This document shows, in pieces, positions 15,150 through 22,960 of a stretch of 58,691 bases of DNA. Numbering within the stretch: the first letter of the stretch is position 1; each line of letters starts with the position of its first letter. A program made the position numbers and the translations under genes. Under the pieces are notes generated by a model that had not been told where the DNA came from, did no database searches, and was given only the letters and a program-made list of their open reading frames with translations. The DNA lies in the NCBI GenBank assembly GCA_043421945.1, contig JBHOGO010000019.1, forward strand, positions 1-58,691, written 5' to 3'. The DNA comes from Thaumasiovibrio sp043421945. Lineage in GTDB: Bacteria; Pseudomonadota; Gammaproteobacteria; Enterobacterales; Vibrionaceae.

Positions 15150-15733
15150 TAGGCGATACCTAAGATTTGGTTTTTGATGGTTTGGATACCTTCGCTGCTC
15201 ATGCCTGCGGCTTTGGCAACAGATTCTGCGGCGGTGGCGGCTTCTTCGGCAAAGGCTTGGCGGATGGCTTTTTCGCGCTTGTGGCTTTGCATGGCGGCAC
15301 TTTCGAGGCGTTGGGCGGCGAGCATGGCGTCTTTGATCATGGCGATGTCGATGTCTTCGCTGGGGTCTTCGGCGCTGCGCATCATGGCTTTGAACAGTTG
15401 GGTACGGGCGATTTCGAGGATGAGTTTGGAGATTTCGCCTGTGGGTTTGTCGCCAAGTTGGGCGACGAGGGCTTGGGAGACTTCACGCACTTCGCGGAGG
15501 TCTTTGCCGACAGTTTCCATGCGGGTGGCGTAACGGTTGAGCCCGCTACGGCTGGGTTTGATGGTGTTGGGTAAGCCGAGGGCGTCGATGTAGTCGTTGA
15601 CGGCTTCGAGCACTTGCTGCTGGCTGTTTTTTCCATCTCGTAGGAGGGTGTCGAGGTGCTGTTTGACTGCATCGGGGAGGAGGTCGATTTTGCTGCGGCG
15701 ACCTCGGGTGGGTTCGCTGTTGGGCGCTTTCAT
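15149..15733 (-). CDS. Mu gp27-like protein (DUF3486), probable small terminase
   Basis: A 194-aa protein beginning MKAPNSEPTRGRRSKIDLLP, then VKQHLDTLLRDGKNSQQQVLEAVNDYIDALGL (HTH-like), PSRSGLNRYATRME and a helical C-terminus (EEAATAAESVAKAAGMS). The pattern is that of DUF3486, the DNA-recognition partner of Mu-like large terminases. The start at 15733 has AGGGAA 8 bases upstream; the frame is open further upstream but in arginine-rich shadow sequence. Translation is coupled to the large subunit. Confidence 0.85.
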   Translation of the reverse strand: MKAPNSEPTRGRRSKIDLLPDAVKQHLDTLLRDGKNSQQQVLEAVNDYIDALGLPNTIKPSRSGLNRYATRMETVGKDLREVREVSQALVAQLGDKPTGEISKLILEIARTQLFKAMMRSAEDPSEDIDIAMIKDAMLAAQRLESAAMQSHKREKAIRQAFAEEAATAAESVAKAAGMSSEGIQTIKNQILGIA

Positions 15734-15744
15734 GCTGTTTTCCC

Positions 15745-16056
15745 TTAGACGACGCTGGGGCGTTTTACCCCTGGTACGAGGGCTTTGCCGTTGGCGACAT
15801 CGAGGCCGCGTTCGGTGAGTTTGGCGATTTGGGTTGAGCCGACGGATTCGAGGGTGATGAGTTGTTGTTCGTTGAGCCAAGCGAGCTGGGTGCGGAGGTT
15901 GTCGCGGCTGCTGTCGAGGGCAAATTCGGTGAGGCCGTCTTGGAGGATGGATTCGTTGAGATCCATGCCTGGGGCTTCTGCGAGGAAGCGCAGTAGGCAG
16001 ATGCGTTGGTGCTCGGCAAGTATTTTGCTGATGCCGTTTGGGGTGTGGTGGGTCAC
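15745..16056 (-). CDS. Mu gp26-like winged-helix protein
   Basis: A 103-aa protein with an ArsR-like winged helix: HQRICLLRFLAEAPGMDLNESIL, SRDNLRTQLAWLNEQQLI, VGSTQIAKLTERGLDVANG. It matches in size, position and content the gp26 proteins of Mu-like phages, conserved between the gp25-like membrane protein and gp27. Its precise role is unknown; it presumably binds DNA at packaging or late expression. Its start overlaps the stop of the gp25-like gene by 4 bases. Confidence 0.78.
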   Translation of the reverse strand: MTHHTPNGISKILAEHQRICLLRFLAEAPGMDLNESILQDGLTEFALDSSRDNLRTQLAWLNEQQLITLESVGSTQIAKLTERGLDVANGKALVPGVKRPSVV

Positions 16057-16355
16057 TGTTTTTGCTCCTGCCTAAATTCGTTTTCGTACAACATGGCGAC
16101 TCGCTCTTCGATGCCGTTGAGGCTGCGGAGTATCGCTTCGTTTTGGGTGCTGACGCGCTCTAGGCGTTTGTCCATTTCATGCCAGTCTGGCGCGGCGGCG
16201 ATTTTCTTTTCCATTTCTTGGACTCGGTGTTCGAGCTTTTTTTGGTCGTTGATGGTGGCGAAGCGGTTGGTGAGCCATGCGTAGATGGCGGCACCCACCA
16301 GCGAGCCGGTGACGACGACAATGGGCCAGTAGGTGCGGATGAGTTCTGATGTCAT
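16053..16355 (-). CDS. Mu gp25-like membrane protein (DUF2730)
   Basis: About 100 aa from the ATG at 16355. One N-terminal transmembrane helix (YWPIVVVTGSLVGAAIYAWL, about residues 8-27) is followed by a coiled coil (LEHRVQEMEKKIAA through EAILRSLNGIEERV). This is the DUF2730/gp25 pattern. The protein is probably anchored in the inner membrane with a cytoplasmic or periplasmic coiled coil and may take part in lysis or spanin-like functions. The longer upstream reading is through the dispersed repeat and was not used. Confidence 0.75.
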   Translation of the reverse strand: MTSELIRTYWPIVVVTGSLVGAAIYAWLTNRFATINDQKKLEHRVQEMEKKIAAAPDWHEMDKRLERVSTQNEAILRSLNGIEERVAMLYENEFRQEQKQ

Positions 16356-16402
16356 GGTGGTGGGTTCCGTTTGGCTTGTTACTCGGTATAGGAAGGGAAA
16401 CA

Positions 16403-16470
16403 CAGACACGCATTCGCCCATCCTTGGGGCTTGGGTGCAGCGTCCTTGCTGCACAGAGTTTGCTTATTCC
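16403..16470. repeat. dispersed structured repeat, copy B
   Basis: It aligns with 13358-13425. The hairpin is GTGCAGCGTCCTTGCTGCAC (16435-16454), and relative to copy A two outer base pairs are exchanged C-G to G-C on both sides, which preserves pairing. The flanks CCCATCCTTGGGGCTT and TGCTTATTCC are kept. It lies in the gap between the holin-like and gp25-like genes. Confidence 0.75.
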
Positions 16471-16502
16471 CTTCCTTTGCCTCGCACTCACTAAGGATGA
16501 GA

Positions 16503-17057
16503 TTAACTTGCCAGTCCTTTCTCTTTTTCGCGGTGGCGTAGGCCCATGTAGGCACCAGCGGGGGAGATGAGGAAGGCGGCGACGGCCATGTCGGCACCGC
16601 TGCCGTAGTTGAAGGCGCTGGCGATGGACATGCCGAGGACGTAGATCGCGGTGGCTATCATGCTGATGTAGGCAAGGTTTGGGCGACATTTGAGTACGGT
16701 GGGGTGCGTGGATTTATCCCCTTCGCGGATGGTGTGTTGCCCTTCGCTGAAGAGGGTTTCTTGGTGTCGCTGTTGGCGAGCTTCGCGGTCGGCTTCGATG
16801 CGGGCAAGCTCGGTTTGTAGGGTTTCTAGTTGCAGTAATTCTGTTGGGCTGAGACGTTGCAGTGCTTGCTCTAGACGTTGTTGACGTGGGGCGCTGTCGT
16901 CTGTGCGATGGCTGTATTCGATATCAATGGTTTCGACGGCACTTGCGACTTTTTCGGCTGTTTTGCTGCTGCCAAAAAGGTTGCCGACGGTGCGGATAAG
17001 TGTTGGCCCTGCTTTAAGCGCGGTGCTGGCAATGGCGGTAAGGGTGATGGGGTCCAT
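16503..17057 (-). CDS. holin-like membrane protein
   Basis: A 184-aa protein. The N-terminal half is soluble with a helical, Gln/Arg-rich segment (PRQQRLEQALQRLSPTELL). The C-terminal 60 residues hold two hydrophobic helices (LAYISMIATAIYVLGMSIAS and MAVAAFLISPAGAYMGLR) preceded by CRPNLAY and ending with a charged tail (HREKEKGLAS). This is the arrangement of the three-TM/GTA-type phage holin family. It follows the DUF5675 gene by 9 bases, supporting a lysis cassette. Confidence 0.7.
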   Translation of the reverse strand: MDPITLTAIASTALKAGPTLIRTVGNLFGSSKTAEKVASAVETIDIEYSHRTDDSAPRQQRLEQALQRLSPTELLQLETLQTELARIEADREARQQRHQETLFSEGQHTIREGDKSTHPTVLKCRPNLAYISMIATAIYVLGMSIASAFNYGSGADMAVAAFLISPAGAYMGLRHREKEKGLAS

Positions 17058-17066
17058 GAGGTGTCC

Positions 17067-17489
17067 TTAATGAGAGATGATGAGCTGCCACGCTTTGTTA
17101 TCGAGGTGGTTCATGAGTTTGTCGAAGGCGGCGCGGGAGTTGATGACGCCCCATTGGTTGTTAATGACTCCAAAGCCTTCACCTGGGGCGATGCAGCCTT
17201 GTAGTTGAGACGGTAGATTGGCGGTGTGAATGAGGATATGAGTACGTAGTGATGGCCCGTAGCGGGTGACACCTAGGGTGTTCGCTTCTAGGGCGTAGCA
17301 CTGACCAAATTTGGGGCTTGTGTGGGGGATAAGCTGATAAGTGCCTTCGGGGATACAGCTTTGACGTGGTGCATTGTTTTGCCATGGACGCTCGACCATG
17401 CAGCAGAGCTGTTCCCCTGCCCCATCGTGGAGGGTGGAGAAGGTGCCATCGACAAAGTAGCGGCGGCGTAGGGTTAGGGTTTTCATCAC
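17067..17489 (-). CDS. DUF5675 protein, candidate peptidoglycan-active lysis enzyme
   Basis: A 140-aa protein: RRYFVDGTFSTLHDG, CMVERPWQNNAPRQSCIPEGTY and ILIHTANLPSQLQGCIAPGEGFG. The final segment has the H-x(2)-N ... GCI-x-PG pattern that recalls the active-site loop of L,D-transpeptidase-type enzymes (His and Cys). DUF5675 proteins are common in phage lysis regions and no classical lysozyme is visible here, so it may be the endolysin; this is an inference. Two adjacent ATG codons are possible starts. A CATCACATC ... GATGTGATG inverted repeat surrounds the start region (17485-17520). Confidence 0.65.
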   Translation of the reverse strand: MMKTLTLRRRYFVDGTFSTLHDGAGEQLCCMVERPWQNNAPRQSCIPEGTYQLIPHTSPKFGQCYALEANTLGVTRYGPSLRTHILIHTANLPSQLQGCIAPGEGFGVINNQWGVINSRAAFDKLMNHLDNKAWQLIISH

Positions 17490-17574
17490 ATCGCTCCGGT
17501 TAAGGATGGGGATGTGATGAGGTTATCTGTTTTGGTGGTTCGGCTGGGGGGGAAGGGGTTCGGGGGAAGATTAG

Positions 17575-19107
17575 TTAAGAATCAAACGTTGCTGCAAGCT
17601 CAACCAACTGTTGATAAGTTTCTAAATTTGTTTTGATGAGAGACAAATCATAGCCTATTAAATGTCCATTGTTAGACGACGGAACTTGTCGAGAATTTAC
17701 AATCATATTTAGATGATCTGTCTTTCCCGTTTTCTTAAACCCCTCAAGTTGAGTTAGCAAAAGCTGTCTATATCTAACACCTATTTGTTCATCAAAAGAA
17801 GCCTCTTTTATGGAACTATTTTTACTCTTTTCTAAAACATCTTTCATTAGCTGATCTTGGTATTTCAGCCTAACCTTTATCATCGCATTATCATCATACT
17901 TTTCGAGAAAGTAGTGAATATTTCCAACATCATAAAAGCTTTTCTTTGTCTGGCTTGCATGACGTCTATTCACTATTACTTCATAATAGTCATAGTGCCT
18001 TTCATGAAGAATAATTAATGTAGAAAGAAATAATATATCTACTTTGTGGTCAGAACTATTCATGACAGCCGCTACTAGCTTATCAATTAGCTGCTCCGTA
18101 TCTCGAAGTGATAATATGTAAGTATCAGCTACACTACTAACATAACGAGATAAGTCGATAACGCACCCTTCATCATCAGTTGACAAGTGAGGCCAAGTTA
18201 CTTCCCTGAATTTTTCAAGTTTAAGTGATGAAAATGTGCTAAATCGGTCTGATATAAAATCAACTCTTGCTTGCTCTTGTAATGTACACCGTCGTCTAAA
18301 AAAGCGCCCCAAGTACAAAGTGGCATTGAAATCATCACCATATACTGCTTTGACTGCATGCTGAAGCTGCTCTGTATCTGTTGCCACCACAAATACGACA
18401 TTTGGCATATCAAAGAAGTGCTTGATTACCTCTAGCATTTCTACAGCATACGATGGCCGACATCGATCTAACTCATCAATGAAAATAAAGGCTTGCTTCT
18501 GCTTTCCAGAATTTTTCCAAGCACTATCTATGAATGCGCTAATGGCGGATTTAAAATCGTCGATAGACTTCAATTTAGCATCGTGATCTTTGATCACTGC
18601 CCCCATAAATTTACCAGCGGCATCCGCAAAATCCTTTGCTTCAAATAGTGATTCATCACTACTGTTTTCAATGACTTGCTCAATATCAACACCACTCGCT
18701 TTTTTCACCACTGCTTTGGTTATTTCAGGCGCCGCTTGTTTGCAGAACCCCCACAACTTACTGCCGACACTGCGAATCAGTTGCTCGTCTTTATCCTGAG
18801 TTTGGTCTTTGAGCTGAGAGATAATGGAAGATACAACAGCAAGTAATGGGTCATCAGAAAAGTCTTGCTTCCATGCATCAACATACACTGTTGGATGTTG
18901 GTCTTTAATGGTGTGTTGCCATCGTTTTAGAAAGTAGGTTTTACCCGTGCCCCAGCCTGAGTTTAAATTCAGTACGTAGCCATTGTCGGCTTCTCCCACT
19001 AAGTAATTAGTCAGGAACTCAGCGTATATTCCACGATTAAGCTTATCGACTGGAAAGTTTGAGTTCTCTGGTAACGGTTCGTTCCACCCAAAATCTAAGT
19101 TGTTCAT
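17575..19107 (-). CDS. KAP-family P-loop NTPase, phage cargo
   Basis: A 510-aa protein: Walker A GWGTGKT (51-57), VYVDAWKQDFSDDPLLAVVSSII (the KAP WKxDxxxDPxxAL-like box, 74-96) and Walker B FIFIDELDRCRPSYAVEMLE (207-226). The DELDRCRP motif is diagnostic for KAP NTPases. The insertion between Walker A and B is not obviously membrane-spanning, so the protein may be soluble. KAP proteins include F-plasmid PifA, which excludes phage T7, and several defence-island genes. It lies between mor and the lysis cassette, is AT-richer than its neighbours and is not part of the Mu core, so it is read as a cargo gene, perhaps anti-phage. Confidence 0.85.
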   Translation of the reverse strand: MNNLDFGWNEPLPENSNFPVDKLNRGIYAEFLTNYLVGEADNGYVLNLNSGWGTGKTYFLKRWQHTIKDQHPTVYVDAWKQDFSDDPLLAVVSSIISQLKDQTQDKDEQLIRSVGSKLWGFCKQAAPEITKAVVKKASGVDIEQVIENSSDESLFEAKDFADAAGKFMGAVIKDHDAKLKSIDDFKSAISAFIDSAWKNSGKQKQAFIFIDELDRCRPSYAVEMLEVIKHFFDMPNVVFVVATDTEQLQHAVKAVYGDDFNATLYLGRFFRRRCTLQEQARVDFISDRFSTFSSLKLEKFREVTWPHLSTDDEGCVIDLSRYVSSVADTYILSLRDTEQLIDKLVAAVMNSSDHKVDILFLSTLIILHERHYDYYEVIVNRRHASQTKKSFYDVGNIHYFLEKYDDNAMIKVRLKYQDQLMKDVLEKSKNSSIKEASFDEQIGVRYRQLLLTQLEGFKKTGKTDHLNMIVNSRQVPSSNNGHLIGYDLSLIKTNLETYQQLVELAATFDS

Positions 19108-19182
19108 CTAAAGCCTCTGCATGATTAACAATTCTTTTCATCAGACGCTATCACGAGTTGTTACCTACAACTAATCAATTAG

Positions 19183-19602
19183 TTAAAACAGTGCTCTCTG
19201 TCGTCTGTGGAATTCAGCGGCGCGTTGCTCTTTTAGGATTGAGGTGATTTGGCGCTCGGTAAGTTGATGTTGAATGGCGAGTTGTTCGGTGTTTCTGCCA
19301 TCGAAATCGCGCCAGATTTGAATGTTGCGCAGGGCGACTTGGAGGTTGTTGGGGGTTGGGATGTAGATATCTCGTCCACCAAAGTAGTGGCTTAAGCTGA
19401 TGACGAGTTTGTCTGAGAGATACGGCTGGTCAATGCCTTGGCGCTTTAGCTCTAAGTGTAGGAGTTCGGAGAGGGATTGAAGAGTCGATGGCCAGCGCTG
19501 ACGTATGTCGTCGTTGGCAATTTGTTCGACGTTATCGAGCAGGGTTTGCAGTTCGTCACTGGTTTCGGTGAATATTTCGTGTTGAAACGCGTGCTGTGAC
19601 AT
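19183..19602 (-). CDS. mor: Mor transcriptional activator
   Basis: A 139-aa Mor/C family protein. It has an N-terminal dimerisation region (IANDDIRQRWPSTLQSLSELLH), a beta segment FGGRDIYIPTP and a C-terminal HTH (NTEQLAIQHQLTERQITSILKEQ), all as in Mu Mor. It should activate the middle promoter leading to late expression. A strong GGAGGGG site precedes the ATG and is part of an inverted repeat (CCCTCCCG ... CGGGAGGG, 19610-19641). No separate C activator is seen. Confidence 0.88.
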   Translation of the reverse strand: MSQHAFQHEIFTETSDELQTLLDNVEQIANDDIRQRWPSTLQSLSELLHLELKRQGIDQPYLSDKLVISLSHYFGGRDIYIPTPNNLQVALRNIQIWRDFDGRNTEQLAIQHQLTERQITSILKEQRAAEFHRRQRALF

Positions 19603-19654
19603 GGCTATCCCCTCCCGATTGAATAGCTAGTGTGCGGGAGGGATGAGAAAGGCG

Positions 19655-19906
19655 TCAAGGTTTGGGTTGGTTGGGGTGTTGGTTTAACGATGTGTTTTCA
19701 GCTACTTGGATATGGGTGTAGGCGTTGCCGATGACAATGGACTTTATCACCCAGATGAGGGTTGCTGCGGTTAGGCACCCTGCCCCTATCAATAGTGTTT
19801 CTTTTAGGGCGAGTACGGCTCCAGCTACTATGAGCAGACCTGTGATGATGTCGGCAAGTGTGTCGATGATGGGGAGCTGTTTTTTGAATTTTTTGACTTG
19901 TTTCAT
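19655..19906 (-). CDS. small two-TM membrane protein
   Basis: An 83-aa protein with two hydrophobic helices (DIITGLLIVAGAVLALKETL and IGAGCLTAATLIWVIKSIVI), a basic N-terminus (MKQVKKFKKQ) and a polar C-terminus. A good ribosome-binding signal (AAGGACAGC) precedes it. Membrane proteins of this size upstream of mor occur in Mu-like phages. It could be an antiholin, a second holin or an exclusion protein; there is no specific evidence. Confidence 0.55.
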   Translation of the reverse strand: MKQVKKFKKQLPIIDTLADIITGLLIVAGAVLALKETLLIGAGCLTAATLIWVIKSIVIGNAYTHIQVAENTSLNQHPNQPKP

Positions 19907-20045
19907 TGTGCTGTCCTTAGCCTTCGTTTTTTAGGAGGCTAAGGGTTTGTGGGGCGGTGTTCAATTGGGTGTTGGGAAGTGTCGAGGGGGTTCAAGGTTT
20001 TGGGGGGACTCCAACGCAGGAGGCCTCGCGTTCAGTGTTAAGCAA

Positions 20046-21206
20046 TCACATAAGTACTCTGGCTCCAGTAATATATCCTCCAGCCAGTGCGATTTGCTTT
20101 TTTACCTCGTAATGACTCACTTCAGCTTGACCAGCCCATTTGCGTGCGTCCTCGATAACGTCAAACAGTTCTAAAGTGTTAATGTTTTCAATAACCGCCA
20201 ACCTATCTTCTTCTTTGAATGAAGAAATATAGGTGCAATAACCCGCCATATCGGCTGCTTCACCATACCTTTCCCAATCTGGATTAAAAACAACCTGATT
20301 CGGTGATAGGTGTATGACCAAGTGAAAGTTCATATTCTCACTTAGATATAGTTCTATGAGTACACTTTTCCAATAATCTGGTCTGCAATTTTCATAGTTG
20401 AGTTTGGTGCAGTGATCCAAGTTGAATTTACGACCATAATTTTCGCACTTTCCATGCTCGTCTATGATAGGTTTGTTTATTAGTGGCTCCGCATCACGTA
20501 CATCTCTGATTACTAAAACCTTTTTTCCAGTAAGAATAATAGGCTCTGACTTCACCAATGGCTGTAAGTTAAAGTCATGACAATCAACCATGTTAAAACT
20601 CATATCAACTTGTTTAACTTGCCAAGCTAGATATAAAGCGTGGAATACTTCACGTTCAATTATGGCAATATTGTTTATCACTAAAGCGCGGCCGGAAGGA
20701 TCATTCCAGAATTTAAAGTTATCTCTATGACCCTCTTTCAACCACTCAGCGTAATTGATACATAAGTTATTAAAATGCTCAGTATCCATTATTGCTTCAA
20801 CCTCATGTATTTCAGGTCGTCGCGATAGTATTTTATCTCCCTCTACCCGGTGACAATTATTGTGGATATTTTCCATGCACCCTTTGACTTTAAACTGACG
20901 GATTAACCTGCGAATAAATCTATTCTTTGAAATGTCATTAAACCTATCCTTAAACGACTGAAAATCAGCGTAAACTTCTGCATTTTCAAAACGACCTGGG
21001 TTACGACGTGGAGCTCCACAAAGTTCTACTATCTTTTCTTTAAGGTTTGGTGATATGGTCCCTTTACCAATTTTAAGTTCACTAATCCGACTCTCTTCTA
21101 TTCCTAGCTCACGAGCTAATTGCTTTTGTTTTTTCCCTTGGCTTTCATAAAAGCTAATTGCATGATTAATCCATAAAATAGTATCGTGCTTAGACCATTT
21201 ATCCAT
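20046..21206 (-). CDS. HTH protein of unknown function, phage cargo
   Basis: A 386-aa protein not recognised. An N-terminal Xre-like helix-turn-helix (QKQLARELGIEESRISELKIGKG, about residues 25-45) is followed by roughly 320 residues of mixed fold, with cysteines at CMENIHNNC and KCENY ... HC ... CRPDYW. The middle has two parallel-looking strands (EPIILTGKKVLVIRDVRDA). The composition is AT-richer than the flanking phage genes, and it is inserted between gemA and the pre-mor region where accessory genes collect. The upstream gap has an operator-like palindrome array, so self-repression is likely. Confidence 0.7.
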   Translation of the reverse strand: MDKWSKHDTILWINHAISFYESQGKKQKQLARELGIEESRISELKIGKGTISPNLKEKIVELCGAPRRNPGRFENAEVYADFQSFKDRFNDISKNRFIRRLIRQFKVKGCMENIHNNCHRVEGDKILSRRPEIHEVEAIMDTEHFNNLCINYAEWLKEGHRDNFKFWNDPSGRALVINNIAIIEREVFHALYLAWQVKQVDMSFNMVDCHDFNLQPLVKSEPIILTGKKVLVIRDVRDAEPLINKPIIDEHGKCENYGRKFNLDHCTKLNYENCRPDYWKSVLIELYLSENMNFHLVIHLSPNQVVFNPDWERYGEAADMAGYCTYISSFKEEDRLAVIENINTLELFDVIEDARKWAGQAEVSHYEVKKQIALAGGYITGARVLM

Positions 21207-21259
21207 TACTATATCTCCCCGTTTTGATTGAAGAAAAGATAGCTCACTCCACAGAGTTA

Positions 21260-21299
21260 GTAATTACATATTATCTGTAATTTTCTGTAATTAATTACA
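21260..21299. promoter_or_regulatory. palindromic operator-like array (TGTAATTA family)
   Basis: There are three related sites in 40 bases: GTAATTAC (21260-21267), the half site TGTAATT (21276-21282) and the perfect palindrome TGTAATTAATTACA (21286-21299). They lie about 55-95 bases upstream of the 386-aa HTH protein's start, in AT-rich promoter-type DNA, with spacing of 10-16 bases between sites. They are likely binding sites for that HTH protein. Confidence 0.65.
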
Positions 21300-21309
21300 A
21301 ATCGAAACT

Positions 21310-21730
21310 TTATCTCAAGTCCCACTTTTTCAACCCTTCTATCACTACCCTGCACTGCTGTTTCTCCAGCCACCCGACGTTTTCTACCCCTGTCATTCGT
21401 TTTACGAACTTGTTGAGGGCGGTTTCGCTGCCGTTACGCACGATGCCGTCTTTGTACATGCTTATCCAGAGGGCGCGGATTTTGTCGATTTCTGGGTGTT
21501 GGGCGCTGCCGGATTTGGGACTTAAACGGCCTTTGAATGTTTTTTTTTTGCTGTTTAAAGCCTTTGGTTTTGAGGTGGTTGAGGGTGTCTTGGAGTTGGT
21601 CTTGGTGCATCTGTTTGCAGCTGGTTTTGCCTGTGACTGTGTGGAGGAGTTGACGGTAGGTGTCGTCGTCGAGGGCGAGTTGGCGTTTGGCGATGTGGAT
21701 GAGTTTGATGAGTTGGTTTCGACGGTTCAT
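21310..21730 (-). pseudogene. gemA: GemA (Mu gp16-like), frame disrupted at an A10 tract
   Basis: The start MNRRNQLIKLIHIAKRQLAL, then YRQLLHTVTGKTSC, is the GemA/gp16 N-terminus. After LKTKGFKQQKK the frame changes at a run of ten A (T10 on the plus strand, 21540-21549). In the +1 frame the normal C-terminus continues to a TAA at 21310: TFKGRLSPKSGSAQHPEID, RALWISMYKDGIVRNGSETA and VENVGWLEKQQCRVVIEGL. Nine or twelve A would restore one frame of about 139 aa. It could be a true mutation, a sequencing error, or expression rescued by polymerase slippage on A10. Confidence 0.85.
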
Positions 21731-21884
21731 TGGGTGACCTCTACTGGCTTGGCGGTGGAAGGGCGCTGGTGCAATGCCAAAAGCGCAAACGACATCCCTG
21801 TCGCTCTGACTCACCATCCTTGGCAAGTCGGTTTTAGTGAGCCAGTTTTGGCATCACCTCCGGCCCCATCTTTGAGATTTAAGC

Positions 21885-21911
21885 TGTCAATGTTCTGGCT
21901 GAACATTGACA
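21885..21911. repeat. perfect 11-bp hairpin between DUF3164 and gemA genes
   Basis: TGTCAATGTTC tggct GAACATTGACA. It lies 23 bases after the DUF3164 stop in the 203-base gap before gemA. No T tract follows on the minus strand, so a classical terminator is unlikely. It could stabilise the upstream mRNA or bind a regulator. Confidence 0.7.
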
Positions 21912-21933
21912 ACGTCGTCCCCTTTTTTGGCTG

Positions 21934-22575
21934 TTACAGCTTGCTGATATCAAGGGGGAGCTGTTTGTATTGACCGTTGTCCATTCGTTCGTAGAGGCGC
22001 AGGTAGGTGCTGGTGCCGGTGATTTGGATGCTGTCGGCGATGGCTTCCATGGCCTCGCGCCAGTCGGGGTCGTCGATGTCGAGTTGGCGGAGGCTGAGGA
22101 CTTGGTTGACGTCGATGGTGCCTTGTTTGTTGACTCTGAAGGCATGGTCGACGAGGGCTTTGATTTGTTCGCTGGAGCCTTCTGACCAACGGCTGATGCA
22201 TTGGTCTATTTTGGCTTTGGCGGCTTGGATGCGTTCGTCAAAGATGCGGTGTTCGCCTTTGGCTCTGACGAGTTTGTATTTGCCATCAAATGAGATGAGG
22301 GTGACATTGCCTTTGGTGCCGCCCCAGCTGACGTCATATTCTTCGGCGGAGAGGTCGACAAAGTCGCTGACGTTGTTCATGGTGGCGGCTTTGAACATGG
22401 CGAGGCTTTGTTGTACTTGGCGGGCACGGTGAATAATGTCGGTGACGAGGTCGTCGCGAAGCATGTCGACGGGTTTGATTTGTGCTTCGGGCACGAGGTG
22501 GTTTTGGGCATTGCGGCGAAAGCCTGCGGGGATGCTGGATGTGGGCTCGGTGGCGGTGGTGCTTTGCTGGTTCAT
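21934..22575 (-). CDS. DUF3164 protein (Mu-like early protein)
   Basis: A 213-aa protein: IPAGFRRNAQNHLVPEAQIKP, LVTDIIHRARQVQQSLAMFK, WGGTKGNVTLISFDGKYKLVRAK, FDERIQAAKAKIDQCISRW, then NKQGTIDVNQVLSLRQLDI. These are characteristic DUF3164 segments. The family is conserved in the early region of Mu-like phages next to gemA and has no established function. The start overlaps the previous gene by 4 bases, so it is co-translated in the early operon. Confidence 0.85.
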   Translation of the reverse strand: MNQQSTTATEPTSSIPAGFRRNAQNHLVPEAQIKPVDMLRDDLVTDIIHRARQVQQSLAMFKAATMNNVSDFVDLSAEEYDVSWGGTKGNVTLISFDGKYKLVRAKGEHRIFDERIQAAKAKIDQCISRWSEGSSEQIKALVDHAFRVNKQGTIDVNQVLSLRQLDIDDPDWREAMEAIADSIQITGTSTYLRLYERMDNGQYKQLPLDISKL

Positions 22576-22958
22576 GCTTGCTCCTTGTTGTAGAGGTTAG
22601 CAACGGCTTGTGTGGTGAAGGGCCGTTGCATGATTTGGCTGAGGGTGCTGTGTGTGTGTCTTGGCGGTCGGATTTTGTCGACTATTTTTAGGGTGTTTTT
22701 GGGGTGACAGGTGGTGCAGCGTCCTTTGTTGTCTCGCGCCCAGGTGAGGATTTCTCGCTTGCATCGGCTGCATAAGGCGAGCAGGGGTTGGTTGCTGGCG
22801 AGTTGGTAGTGGTGCCCTGTTCGGGTGACGAAGCTGTGTTTGTGGAGGGTGGCGAGGTAGTAGTGAAGGCTGTTGGGGTGGTTGCAGCCCATTTTTTCGC
22901 TCAGTTCGGCACGGGTGTGTTCACCTTGTTTGAGGTGGTGGATGATGATTTGATACAT
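22572..22958 (-). CDS. early winged-helix / zinc-ribbon protein
   Basis: A 128-aa protein. Residues 1-55 form a winged-helix-like domain (MYQIIIHHLKQGEHTRAEL, NSLHYYLATLHKHSFVTRTG). It is followed by a four-cysteine zinc-binding module CSRCKREILTWARDNKGRCTTC (about 63-84). The C-terminus is basic. It is a probable DNA-binding early regulator; I do not recognise a named family. It is 2 bases from the upstream gene. Confidence 0.65.
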   Translation of the reverse strand: MYQIIIHHLKQGEHTRAELSEKMGCNHPNSLHYYLATLHKHSFVTRTGHHYQLASNQPLLALCSRCKREILTWARDNKGRCTTCHPKNTLKIVDKIRPPRHTHSTLSQIMQRPFTTQAVANLYNKEQA

Positions 22959-22960
22959 GG

